A stretch of DNA of 47,223 bases from Nonomuraea jiangxiensis (GTDB lineage: Bacteria; Actinomycetota; Actinomycetes; Streptosporangiales; Streptosporangiaceae), in contig NZ_FNDJ01000051.1 of assembly GCF_900099965.1 (NCBI RefSeq), positions 1 through 47,223 of the forward strand. The letters are read 5' to 3'. The notes below the pieces were generated by a model. It saw only the letters and a program-made list of their open reading frames with translations. It was not told where the DNA came from and ran no database searches. Positions 8,745-16,776 of the stretch are shown here, one piece after another (position 1 is the stretch's first letter; every line of letters starts with the position of its first letter). Both the position numbers and the translations under genes were made by a program.

Positions 8745-8833
8745 CGTCCCCGGACGATTGGGGTAACGTCCCCACCATCGAGACGAGTCCGACGGAGCCC
8801 AGGCGGCTGCCGCGCTGGCGGGAGCTGCGGGCC

Positions 8834-9997
8834 GTGCTGCCCCGCCGGCCCCTGCTGACGAGGGCGCGGCGAGTGGCGGACGCGGCCGACGTCGCCGACC
8901 TGCGGCGGCTGGCCGCGAGACGCGCGCCGCGCATGGTGTTCGACTACGTGGACGGCGCGGCCGAGGGCGAGCGGTCGATGGCCAGGGCGGTGGCGGCGTT
9001 CGACCGGGTGGAGTTCAGCCCGCGCGTGCTGCGTGACGTGAGCGAGGCCCCGACGTCCGTGGAGGTCCTGGGCAGGCGCATCGCGATGCCGGTCGTGCTG
9101 GGGCCCACCGGGTTCACCCGGATGATGCACCGCGAGGGCGAGCGGGCCGTGGCGCGGGCCGCCGAGCGGGCGGCCGTCCCGTACACCCTGTCCACGATGG
9201 GCACCACGAGCGCCAAGGACGTCGCCATCGCGGCCCCCGGCGGGTGGAACTGGTTCCAGCTCTACGTCGTCCGCGACCGCTCCCGCAGCCTGGACACGCT
9301 GGCCCTGGCCCGCGAGGCGGGCATGGACGTGCTGGTGGTGACCGTGGACGTGCCGGTGGCCGGGGCCCGGCTGCGGGACGTGCGGCACGGCCTGACGATC
9401 CCGCCGTCCCTGCACTGGCGCAGCGTGCTGCAGGCGGTGTGGCGCCCGGCGTGGTGGTTCGACTTCCTCACCAGCGAGCCGCTGAGGTTCGCCACGGTGG
9501 AGGGCGCGCCGGGCGACCTGGCGGGGATCACCAACCTGATGTTCGACCCCTCGGTGACGATCAGCGACCTGGCCTGGATCCGGTCGGCGTGGCCGGGCCG
9601 GCTGCTGGTCAAGGGGGTGCAGCGGGTCGACGACGCCAAGGAGCTGGCGGCCGCCGGGGTGGACGGTCTCGTCGTGTCCAACCACGGCGGCCGGCAGCTC
9701 GACCGCTCCCCCACCCCCTTGGAGCTCCTGCCCCACGTGGTGGACGCCGTCGGGGACCGCGTGGAGGTCTACCTGGACGGCGGGGTGCGCAGCGGGGCCG
9801 ACGTCGCCGCCGCGGTCGCGTTCGGCGCCAGGGCGTGCTTCGTCGGCCGCGCCTACCTCTATGGCCTGATGGCCGGTGGCGAGCTCGGCGTGCGGCGGGT
9901 GCTGGACCTGCTGCGCGCCGAGCTCGTACGCACCCTGCAACTGCTGGGCGTCGGCGGGGTCGCCGAGCTGAGCCGCGACATGGTGCGCCTGCGCTGA
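8834..9997 (+). CDS. FMN-dependent alpha-hydroxyacid (L-lactate-type) dehydrogenase/oxidase
   Basis: A 387-residue TIM-barrel flavoenzyme of the lactate/glycolate oxidase family. It contains FDYVDGAAEGE (N-terminal lid), PTGFTRMMHREGE, FQLYVVRD, VTVDVPVAGARLRD, the Lys of LVKGV, the catalytic-His motif SNHGGRQLD and the FMN-phosphate site DGGVRSG/GRAYLYG. It oxidises an L-2-hydroxyacid to the 2-oxoacid. GTG 8834 has GGGAG about 10 nt upstream. However, the reading frame stays open further upstream and encodes RRLPRWRELRAVLP, which resembles family N-termini, so the real start may lie 5' of it; no ATG/GTG/TTG is available there after TAACGT. Confidence 0.92.
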   Translation: MLPRRPLLTRARRVADAADVADLRRLAARRAPRMVFDYVDGAAEGERSMARAVAAFDRVEFSPRVLRDVSEAPTSVEVLGRRIAMPVVLGPTGFTRMMHREGERAVARAAERAAVPYTLSTMGTTSAKDVAIAAPGGWNWFQLYVVRDRSRSLDTLALAREAGMDVLVVTVDVPVAGARLRDVRHGLTIPPSLHWRSVLQAVWRPAWWFDFLTSEPLRFATVEGAPGDLAGITNLMFDPSVTISDLAWIRSAWPGRLLVKGVQRVDDAKELAAAGVDGLVVSNHGGRQLDRSPTPLELLPHVVDAVGDRVEVYLDGGVRSGADVAAAVAFGARACFVGRAYLYGLMAGGELGVRRVLDLLRAELVRTLQLLGVGGVAELSRDMVRLR

Positions 9998-10001
9998 CTC
10001 G

Positions 10002-12167
10002 TCACGGGAAGTTGACGATCTTCACCGGTATCGTGGCCGTGCCCTGCGCGGGGCCGCCCGTGTCGTTGATGACGTGCGCGATCACCCCGTTACCGCCGAG
10101 CGAGACGGTGAGCAGGCTGTGGAAGCGCACGCCCGAGCGGACGGGCGTCTCGAATCCGCGCTCGGCCACGACGCTCGGGTTCACGTTGAAGTAGCAGTAC
10201 GCCCCGAGCCCCCACGCCTCGTGCGAGGTGACCGAGTCGGCCACCTTGTAGGAGGCGTAGCCCCGGGTGGAGCCGTTCATCCAGGCGGCCTGGTTGGGCG
10301 GGTCGTAGGGCATCTCGTTCTGGAAGAAGATCGTCCGGCCGCGCTGCCCGTTCCAGATGACCTGGTACTTCTGGTAGTGCTCGACGAACAGCCCGTAGGC
10401 GATGACGTCGTCGCCGTTGACGATCAGGCCGGTGTCGGCGGTGTTGACGGTCCAGCCGATGCCGGTGCCGTGGTCGCCGCGCCAGGCCCAGATGTGGTCG
10501 ATGATCGTGTTGTCGCTGTTGACCACCAGGCTGGTGGTGGCCTTGCCGGCGTGGGCGCCGCCGATGCGGAAGAACACGTCCTGGATGGAGATGGGGTTGG
10601 CGGCGTGCGTGGCCGAGGAGCCGGACGGGCCGACCTCCATCAGGATGGGCGAGTTCACGCTGCCCGCGTCGAACAGCAGCCCGGCCACCTTGACCCCGTC
10701 CACGTCGGCGATCCGCATCGGGACGGCGCCGTTGTCGGGGATGATCGTGGCGTAGCCGAGGCCGAGCACGACCGTGTTGGCCCTGTTGACGTTGATGGTC
10801 TGGTTGACGTGGTAGATGCCGGGCGTGAACAGCAGGTTCAGCCCGCCGGCGAGCGCGGCGTTGATGGTGGCCGCGGTGTCACCGGGCTTGGCGATGTAGA
10901 ACTGGGTGAGCGGGATCGAGGAGCCGCTGCCCGGCCAGTTCGCGCCCCGCGAGTTCTGCCGCAGGGCCGGCACGAAGACCTGGTAGTTGCCTGACCCGTC
11001 CACGTACAGGAAGGGCTTCTCCCTGGTCACCGGGCTGGTGTCGAGCGTCGTGTACGGCGGTTCCGGGAAGGTCTGCGCGGGCGCGCCGACGACGCCGGAG
11101 AAGACCATGTTCCAGACGCCGTTGAGCCAGCCGCCGATGTTGCTGTCGCGGGTGAACCACTGCTGCTGCGAGTACGGCTGCACGGTCCCGTCGATCCTGC
11201 TGTCGGCGATGTAGCCGCCGCTGGCCCAGCCGTAACCGGTGGGCGCCAGGTTGAGGTTGCCCCTGACGTGGATGCGGCGGAACGGCGCGGCCTGGGAGAC
11301 CGCCCACTGGTTGGTGCCGCCGGACGGGGTGATGGACAGGTTCTCGGCCGAGCGCCAGAAGTTCTGCGTGGCGTTGCCGCCGAACCAGCCGGCGTCCACC
11401 CTGACCTGGCCGTTGATGGTGACGTCGTCGGGGTTGCGGCCCAGGCCCATGATGGAGGTGTAGAAGCCGATGTTGGCGTTGACGTTGTAGCTGCCCGGCT
11501 TGAACAGCAGGGCGTGGCGCTGGAGCCCGAACTGGTTCGACTCCATCTGGGTGAAGACCGAGTTCAGCGTGGACTGGATGCTGGCCGAGGACATCGACGG
11601 GTCGAAGACGTGCACGTTGGGGCCGAGGTCACCGCCACCGCCGGGGGGCGGGCCGCCCGACGTGGTGCCGTACACCTCGAACTCCCAGAGCGAGTAGCCG
11701 TAGCCGGTGGCGCGGGTGGTGCCGTACATGCGGACGTAGCGGCCGCTGCCCGACACGGTCAGAGTCTGCGTGCCGCCGGCGCCGGTCGTGGTGGAGTAGA
11801 TGTCCGTCCACGTCGAGCCGTTGTCGGAGACCTGGATGCGGAAGGCCCTGGCGTAGGCGGCCTCCCAGCGCAGCACCACGCTGGTGACGCTGGCGGTGGA
11901 GCCCAGGTCCACCTGTAACCACTGCGGGTCGCTGAAGGCGCTGGACCAGCGCGTGCCCGTGTTGCCGTCCACGGCGGCCGCGGCGGACATGCCCGCGCTC
12001 TCGGCCGAGGAGGCGGTGGCGGGCCTGCCCTGTGACAGGAGCGGGTCGGCGGCCTGCGCGGGAGCGGCGGCCACGCCCTGGATGATCAGGCCCTGGAGCA
12101 AGGAGCAGGGCAGGATCAGAGCGGCGAGGAAAGCCCTGATGCGGGCGGGACTTCGGCGGGGGTGCAC
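10002..12167 (-). CDS. Secreted CBM32 (F5/8 type C) + right-handed beta-helix glycan-active enzyme
   Basis: A 721-residue protein. A long signal peptide ends near AAPAQA (residues ~34-39). A discoidin/CBM32 domain (about 42-165; TASSAESAG, WSSAFSDPQWLQVDLG, YVRMYGTTR, LWEFEVYG) and a Pro/Gly linker follow. The remaining ~540 residues form a repetitive beta-helix (NVHVFDPSM, LLFKPGSYNV, DDVTINGQV, LLFTPGIYHVNQTINV, DVDGVKVAGLLFDAG, NDTGG). This family is common in actinomycetes and often mislabelled 'adenylyl cyclase' or 'coagulation factor 5/8 protein'. The fold matches pectate-lyase-like, GH55 or GH87 enzymes, but the catalytic family cannot be fixed from sequence alone. Its place beside a sugar ABC transporter and beta-galactosidase suggests extracellular polysaccharide attack. 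Confidence 0.85.
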   Translation of the reverse strand: MHPRRSPARIRAFLAALILPCSLLQGLIIQGVAAAPAQAADPLLSQGRPATASSAESAGMSAAAAVDGNTGTRWSSAFSDPQWLQVDLGSTASVTSVVLRWEAAYARAFRIQVSDNGSTWTDIYSTTTGAGGTQTLTVSGSGRYVRMYGTTRATGYGYSLWEFEVYGTTSGGPPPGGGGDLGPNVHVFDPSMSSASIQSTLNSVFTQMESNQFGLQRHALLFKPGSYNVNANIGFYTSIMGLGRNPDDVTINGQVRVDAGWFGGNATQNFWRSAENLSITPSGGTNQWAVSQAAPFRRIHVRGNLNLAPTGYGWASGGYIADSRIDGTVQPYSQQQWFTRDSNIGGWLNGVWNMVFSGVVGAPAQTFPEPPYTTLDTSPVTREKPFLYVDGSGNYQVFVPALRQNSRGANWPGSGSSIPLTQFYIAKPGDTAATINAALAGGLNLLFTPGIYHVNQTINVNRANTVVLGLGYATIIPDNGAVPMRIADVDGVKVAGLLFDAGSVNSPILMEVGPSGSSATHAANPISIQDVFFRIGGAHAGKATTSLVVNSDNTIIDHIWAWRGDHGTGIGWTVNTADTGLIVNGDDVIAYGLFVEHYQKYQVIWNGQRGRTIFFQNEMPYDPPNQAAWMNGSTRGYASYKVADSVTSHEAWGLGAYCYFNVNPSVVAERGFETPVRSGVRFHSLLTVSLGGNGVIAHVINDTGGPAQGTATIPVKIVNFP

Positions 12168-12198
12168 TGCTTCTCCTCACGAACGAAGGGTGTGTGAG

Positions 12199-12208
12199 AG
12201 AGCGCTCT
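12199..12208. promoter_or_regulatory. Palindromic LacI-type operator before the beta-helix gene
   Basis: AGAGCGCTCT is a perfect 10-bp palindrome inside GAGAGAGCGCTCTATC. It closely resembles the GAGCGCTC core of actinobacterial LacI-family (CebR/CelR) operators. It lies about 10 nt downstream of a candidate promoter: TTGACA at 12246-12241 and CACGCT at 12223-12218 on the minus strand, 17-bp spacing. No LacI-family gene is in the window. Confidence 0.5.
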
Positions 12209-12217
12209 ATCGAGCTG

Positions 12218-12246
12218 AGCGTGCCTGTGGTCCGAACTTCTGTCAA
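12218..12246 (-). promoter_or_regulatory. Candidate promoter of the beta-helix gene
   Basis: The minus strand reads TTGACA (12246-12241), a 17-bp spacer, then CACGCT (12223-12218). The -35 is a perfect consensus while the -10 is poor, suggesting a promoter needing activation or tightly repressed by the adjacent palindrome. Confidence 0.4.
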
Positions 12247-12321
12247 TGCTTGATTTAACACTTACGCAATAGTCGAGTCGGATTTCGCCGGCGTGTCGGG
12301 GTCGCGGACCGCAGAGCCGCG

Positions 12322-13521
12322 TCACGCGGTGGTCGGGACGGATCCGCGGAGCGCGGCGCCCCCGAAGACCGGCTCGATCACCAGCGTGGCCGCGCCCAGC
12401 GCCACGGCGTCCGGGCCGAGGCGGCCGAGCACGACGCTGTCCGGCTGGAACGGCAGCGCGTGCGTGTTGGCGGCGGTGGCCGCGCGGATCTCCGCCAGCA
12501 GCCGCCCGCCCAGCAGGAGCCCGGCCCACCCGCCGATGACGATGCGCTCGGGGTTGAACAGGTGCACCAGGCTCGACAGCCCGACCCCGAGCAGCTCGAC
12601 GGTCTCGCCGACGACCGGGGAGCCCTCGGCCAGCAGCCGGGCCAGCGCCGCCTCCTCCTCGGCGGAGTCGGCCACCACACCCGCGCGGTCGAGGATCGCC
12701 TCCGCCCCCAGGTACGCCTCCAGGCAGCCGCGCGCCCCGCAGCGGCAGATCCGGCCGCCGGCGACGATCTTCAGGTGGCCGACCTCGCCCGCGGCCCTGC
12801 CCGCGCCGCGGTAGATGGCGCCGTCGGTGACGATCGTGCCGCCGACGCCTGAGCCCATCAGCACGATGATCGCGTCGCGGGTGCCCTTGCCCGACCCGAA
12901 CCAGAGCTCGGCCTGGCCCATGGTCTTGGCGCCGTTGTCCACGTGGATGGGCAGCTCGGGCAGCGTGGCGCCGGCCCGCAGCAGCGCGCCCAGCGGCACC
13001 GCCTCCCAGCCGAACGTCTTGGCCCGCACCAGCGCGTCGGGGCCGGGCTCGACGATGCCCGGCACCCCGACGCCCACGCCGAGCACCTGGTCGGCGGGCA
13101 CCTCGCTCTCGGCGATCACCGCGTCCACGCCGGCCACGATGTGCCGGGCGACCAGCTCGGGGTCGTGCTTGGCCGAGCGGACGGCGTAGTGCGCCCTGGC
13201 GCGTTCCTTCATCTCCAGGTCGAACAGCTCGACCCTCACCTGGGTCTCGCCCACGTCGACGCCGACGGCGTAGCCGAAGGCGGGGTTGACCTTGAGCAGC
13301 ATCCGGGGGCGGCCGCCGTCGGAGTCCACCTGGCCGGCCTCGACGACGACGTTCTCGGCGAGCAGGTCGCCGGTCATGGTGCTGACGGTGGCCGGGCTCA
13401 GCCCGGTGGCGGCGGACAGCTCGTTGCGGCTGGCGGGGCCGCCGAAGTACAGCGCGCGCAGCAGCATCGCCCGGTTCCCCCGGCGAAGATCCCGTACGGT
13501 CCTGCGCCCTGACGTGACCAT
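12322..13521 (-). CDS. ROK family transcriptional regulator
   Basis: About 399 residues. An N-terminal winged helix (SRNELSAATGLSPATVSTMT) is followed by a ROK domain with GVDVGETQVRVELFD (phosphate-binding), GVGVGVPGIV, and the zinc-binding cluster CRCGARGCLEAY (around 258-269). These regulators repress sugar genes and respond to a sugar or sugar phosphate. ATG 13521 is chosen over ATG 13539 because GGGAGGGA lies 8 nt upstream of it. The gene is divergent from the sugar ABC transporter operon, its most likely target, and convergent in function with the beta-helix gene downstream on the same strand. Confidence 0.9.
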   Translation of the reverse strand: MVTSGRRTVRDLRRGNRAMLLRALYFGGPASRNELSAATGLSPATVSTMTGDLLAENVVVEAGQVDSDGGRPRMLLKVNPAFGYAVGVDVGETQVRVELFDLEMKERARAHYAVRSAKHDPELVARHIVAGVDAVIAESEVPADQVLGVGVGVPGIVEPGPDALVRAKTFGWEAVPLGALLRAGATLPELPIHVDNGAKTMGQAELWFGSGKGTRDAIIVLMGSGVGGTIVTDGAIYRGAGRAAGEVGHLKIVAGGRICRCGARGCLEAYLGAEAILDRAGVVADSAEEEAALARLLAEGSPVVGETVELLGVGLSSLVHLFNPERIVIGGWAGLLLGGRLLAEIRAATAANTHALPFQPDSVVLGRLGPDAVALGAATLVIEPVFGGAALRGSVPTTA

Positions 13522-13637
13522 CCCCGTTCCCTCCCGCATCCATGGCGGATTCCGCGCGATTGTGCTCGGTCATGTTAGTTCACGCCTCGAAGACCGATCC
13601 AAGTACCGCCCATGAACCCGGTGTACCGGGGGCGTTA

Positions 13638-13651
13638 CCGAAGCGTTTCCA
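13638..13651. promoter_or_regulatory. Candidate operator in the ROK/ABC intergenic region
   Basis: The minus strand reads TGGAAACGCTTCGG, an imperfect dyad resembling cre/LacI-type boxes. It lies 67-80 bp before the binding-protein gene and ~120 bp from the ROK start. It could bind the ROK protein or a LacI-family repressor; support is sequence shape only. Confidence 0.25.
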
Positions 13652-13717
13652 TGCGACTCCTGACTTTATTCGAGGCTTAGATTATGGTCTGGCCATCCCC
13701 CTGATGAGGAGATGACA

Positions 13718-14932
13718 ATGAGTCGAGGACTTGTCCGCGGCGCCGTCGCAGCGCTGCTCGCGATCGGGTTGACCGCCTGCGGCGGCGGCAGCGGCGGCGG
13801 CCAGGGGTCGGACAAAGAGCTGACGTTCTGGATGTACCAGGACCGCACCCCGCAGGCAGGCCAGGTCATCGAGAAGATCCGCAAGGACTTCGAGGCCGCC
13901 AACCCCGGTGTGACGGTCAAGATCGTCAAGATCCCGAAGGACGACTACAACACCAAGCTCGGCAGCGCCGTGGCGAGCAACAGCGCCCCCGACGCGGGCA
14001 TCCTCGACCAGCCCCTGGTCTCCAAGTTCGCCCTGGACGGCACGATCAAGGAGGTGCCCGCCGGACTGATCAACGAGGCCGACTACTACAAGGGCGCGCT
14101 CGACACCAACCGCGCCAACGGCAAGCTCTACGGCCTGCCCGCCGACCAGACCTGCGTGGCGCTGTTCTACAACAAGAAGCTGGTCCCCACCCCGCCCAAG
14201 ACCTGGGACGAGCTCAAGCAGGTGGCCGCCCAGGTGCACGCCGCCGACCCGAACATCGCCGGCATGAACGTGCCCAAGGGCGACGGCTACGGCGGCTGGA
14301 TGTTCCCCGCCATCGTGCACGGCGCCGGCGGCGAGATGGTGGACGACGCGGGCAAGAAGGTGCTGTTCGACCAGCCGCCCGCGGTGGAGGCGCTGCAGCT
14401 CTGGGTGGACCTGCTGAAGTCGTCGCCACGCCAGATCACCGACTCGGACAAGCCCTTCGAGAACGGCCTGGCCGCCATGACGATCACCGGTCCCTACGAC
14501 GTGCCGACGATCCGGGCCGACTTCCCCGACCTCGACTTCGGCGTGGCGCCGCTGCCGTACAAGACCGAGCCGGCCGGCAACATCGGCGGCGAGGACTCCG
14601 TGGTCTTCTCCACCAGCAAGAACGCCGACCTGGCGTGGAAGTGGCTGGTGTTCCTGACCAACCCGCAGAACAACGGCCAGCTCGCCGACGCGCTCGGCGG
14701 GTTCCCCGTCAACGTCAAGGCGCAGGTGGTCGCGGGCGGCCCGGAGCAGGCGGCGTTCCTGGAGCAGCTCAAGGTCGCGCACGCCCGGCCCGCGGTGCCG
14801 CAGTGGATCCAGATCAACGATGAGATCATCGCCCCGGCGATCGAGTCGGCGCTGACCGGCAAGGCCACTGCCCAGCAGGCGCTGGCGGACGCCGCCGCCA
14901 AGACCCGTACCCTGCTCGGCTGGAACAGCTGA
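13718..14932 (+). CDS. Carbohydrate ABC transporter substrate-binding lipoprotein
   Basis: A 404-residue extracellular solute-binding protein (SBP_bac_1, CUT1 type). The N-terminus is a lipoprotein signal with lipobox LTAC, giving Cys21 as lipidation site, then a Gly/Ser linker. The mature part starts ELTFWMYQDRTP and has the family motifs NPGVTVKIVKI, LYGLPADQTCVALFYNKK and FENGLAAMTITGPYD. ATG 13718 is preferred to ATG 13712 because GAGGAG ends 6 nt before it. It captures an oligosaccharide or sugar for the two permeases encoded next; no ATPase gene is in the operon, so a shared MsiK-type ATPase is likely. Confidence 0.93.
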   Translation: MSRGLVRGAVAALLAIGLTACGGGSGGGQGSDKELTFWMYQDRTPQAGQVIEKIRKDFEAANPGVTVKIVKIPKDDYNTKLGSAVASNSAPDAGILDQPLVSKFALDGTIKEVPAGLINEADYYKGALDTNRANGKLYGLPADQTCVALFYNKKLVPTPPKTWDELKQVAAQVHAADPNIAGMNVPKGDGYGGWMFPAIVHGAGGEMVDDAGKKVLFDQPPAVEALQLWVDLLKSSPRQITDSDKPFENGLAAMTITGPYDVPTIRADFPDLDFGVAPLPYKTEPAGNIGGEDSVVFSTSKNADLAWKWLVFLTNPQNNGQLADALGGFPVNVKAQVVAGGPEQAAFLEQLKVAHARPAVPQWIQINDEIIAPAIESALTGKATAQQALADAAAKTRTLLGWNS

Positions 14933-14933
14933 C

Positions 14934-15902
14934 GTGACGGCACCCCCGCTGGTGGAACAGCAGGATCTGGCGCCGGGCCCGCGTGGAGGGGCCCGGCGCC
15001 GGCCGGTCGCCCGCCGCCGCGACCACCTCGTCGCCTGGCTCCTCATCGCCCCGGCGCTCGCCTATTTCCTGGTCTTCCTGCTCTATCCGGCCCTGTCCGC
15101 CCTCTACTACAGCTTCACCGACTGGAACCTGCGTTCCGAGGCCTCCTGGGTGGGCCTGGCCAACTACACGGACCTGCTGTTCGACGACGTGAAATACCCC
15201 CACTTCTGGAAGTCGGTGGGGGTCACGCTGCAGTACACGCTGCTCTCCGTGCCGATGACGCTGGTGGCCGCGATGGTCCAGGCGCTGTTGCTGAACGCGA
15301 TCAGGCGCGGCTCGAACCTGTTCAGGCTGCTGCTGTTCCTGCCGGTCGTGACGGCCGAGGCCGCGGTGGGCGCCATCTGGCGCTGGCTCTACGACCCCCA
15401 GTACGGCCTCATCAACTCGGCGCTCGGCCTGTTCGGCATCCCCGGCCAGAACTGGCTCAACACCCCCGAGCTGGTCATCCCCGCGCTGGCCTTCATCGCG
15501 ACCTGGCAGTGCGGCATCTCCATGATCATCTATCTGGCCGGGCTGAAGGGCATTCCCGGCTCCATCCAGGAGGCGGCGATCATCGACGGGGCCGGCCCCT
15601 GGCAGCGGTTCTGGCGGGTGACCTTCCCGATGCTCCGGCCCACCACGTTCTACCTCGTGGTCACCGGCGTGATCGCGGCCCTGCAGGTGTTCGGCCTGGT
15701 GTACGTGATCTTCTCGGGCAGCGGGCGCAGCGTCACCGGGGGTCCCGAGCAGTCCGGGCTGACCTACGTACTGCACCTCTACCTGTTCGCCTTCCGCTAT
15801 GACGCGATGGGGGCGGCCTGCGCGATGTCGTTCATCCTGCTCGTCTTCATCATGATCGTCACGGCGCTGCAGTTCAGGTTCCTCAAGCGGGAGGCGGCAT
15901 GA
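14934..15902 (+). CDS. Sugar ABC transporter permease (MalF-like)
   Basis: A 322-residue inner-membrane permease with six predicted helices after a basic cytoplasmic N-terminus. The ATPase-contact EAA loop is EAAIIDGAGPWQRFWRVTFP. GTG 14934 follows the binding-protein stop by one base. The 3' end overlaps the second permease by 4 nt (ATGA). It forms the channel with the downstream permease. Confidence 0.93.
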   Translation: MTAPPLVEQQDLAPGPRGGARRRPVARRRDHLVAWLLIAPALAYFLVFLLYPALSALYYSFTDWNLRSEASWVGLANYTDLLFDDVKYPHFWKSVGVTLQYTLLSVPMTLVAAMVQALLLNAIRRGSNLFRLLLFLPVVTAEAAVGAIWRWLYDPQYGLINSALGLFGIPGQNWLNTPELVIPALAFIATWQCGISMIIYLAGLKGIPGSIQEAAIIDGAGPWQRFWRVTFPMLRPTTFYLVVTGVIAALQVFGLVYVIFSGSGRSVTGGPEQSGLTYVLHLYLFAFRYDAMGAACAMSFILLVFIMIVTALQFRFLKREAA

Positions 15903-16741
15903 CGACCGGCCGCAAGGTCTCCATCTACGTGGCGCTGGTGCTGCTGGCGGCCGTGTCGGTGGTGCCGTTCCTCTGGATGCTGGCGACCTCGTTCAAGCAC
16001 GGGCCGGACATCTACACCAAGGTGCCCAACCTGCTGCCGGTGGACAGGAAGACCGGCGAGTGGGCCGCGACGCTGGAGAACTACGACTACGTGCTCGGCG
16101 TCGGCGGGCTCGGCTCGGCGTTCGTCACCAGCGTGTGGGTGTGCGCGATTCTGGTGCCGGCCAAGCTGCTGATCGACGCGCTGGCCGCGTACGCCTTCGC
16201 GCGGATCCCGTTCCCAGGGCGCGACAAACTGTTCGTCATCATGCTCGCCGGCATGATGGTGCCCACGATCACGCTGCTGGTGCCGCGCATCCACGTCACG
16301 CAGGCGCTGGGCATGTTCGACTCCGGGTGGGGGCTCATCATCCCGAACGTGGCCTCGGTGCTCGACATCTTCCTGCTGCGGCAGTTCTTCCTGTCGATCC
16401 CCGGCGAGCTGGAGGAGGCCGCGCTGATCGACGGCGCGGGGCGGATGCAGATCTTCTGGCGGATCGTGCTGCCGCTGTCCAAACCGGTGCTGGCGGTCGT
16501 CACCATCACCAGCTTCCTGTTCCACTGGAACGACCTGGTGTGGCCGCTGGTGGTGACCAACGACCCCGAGCTCTACACGCTGCCACTGGCCCTGCAGCAA
16601 CTCGTGGCCAGCCCGGACGGCGGGCGGGCGTACTACATCATGGCGGGCGCCACGCTCGCCGTCCTGCCGGTGATCGTGGTGCTGCTGATCTTCCAGCGCC
16701 GCATCCTGCAGGGCATCGCGTTCACCGGTCTCAAGGGTTGA
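15899..16741 (+). CDS. Sugar ABC transporter permease (MalG-like)
   Basis: A 280-residue permease with six helices; its EAA loop reads EAALIDGAGRMQIFWRIVLP and it ends in the short FTGLKG tail typical of MalG-type subunits. Its ATG overlaps the first permease stop by 4 nt. The beta-galactosidase gene starts 35 nt further on. Confidence 0.93.
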   Translation: MTTGRKVSIYVALVLLAAVSVVPFLWMLATSFKHGPDIYTKVPNLLPVDRKTGEWAATLENYDYVLGVGGLGSAFVTSVWVCAILVPAKLLIDALAAYAFARIPFPGRDKLFVIMLAGMMVPTITLLVPRIHVTQALGMFDSGWGLIIPNVASVLDIFLLRQFFLSIPGELEEAALIDGAGRMQIFWRIVLPLSKPVLAVVTITSFLFHWNDLVWPLVVTNDPELYTLPLALQQLVASPDGGRAYYIMAGATLAVLPVIVVLLIFQRRILQGIAFTGLKG

Positions 16742-16776
16742 GAGTCACCGGTCTCGAAGGTCGAGGAGGAAAAGGC

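Noticed and set aside
10002..12167. Annotation of the CBM32 protein as adenylyl cyclase
   Set aside because: No cyclase motif is present; the sequence is a signal peptide, discoidin domain and beta-helix. The label is a database artefact I recall for this family.
13682..15046. Long minus-strand open frames opposite the ABC operon (also 23051-24904, 25025-26671, 16633-18783)
   Set aside because: All are antisense to well-supported genes, rich in Arg/Gly/His/Gln, with no recognisable domain.
16060..16776. A long N-terminal extension of the beta-galactosidase frame
   Set aside because: It overlaps the second permease out of frame with low-complexity composition; GTG 16777 has a strong ribosome site and begins family homology.
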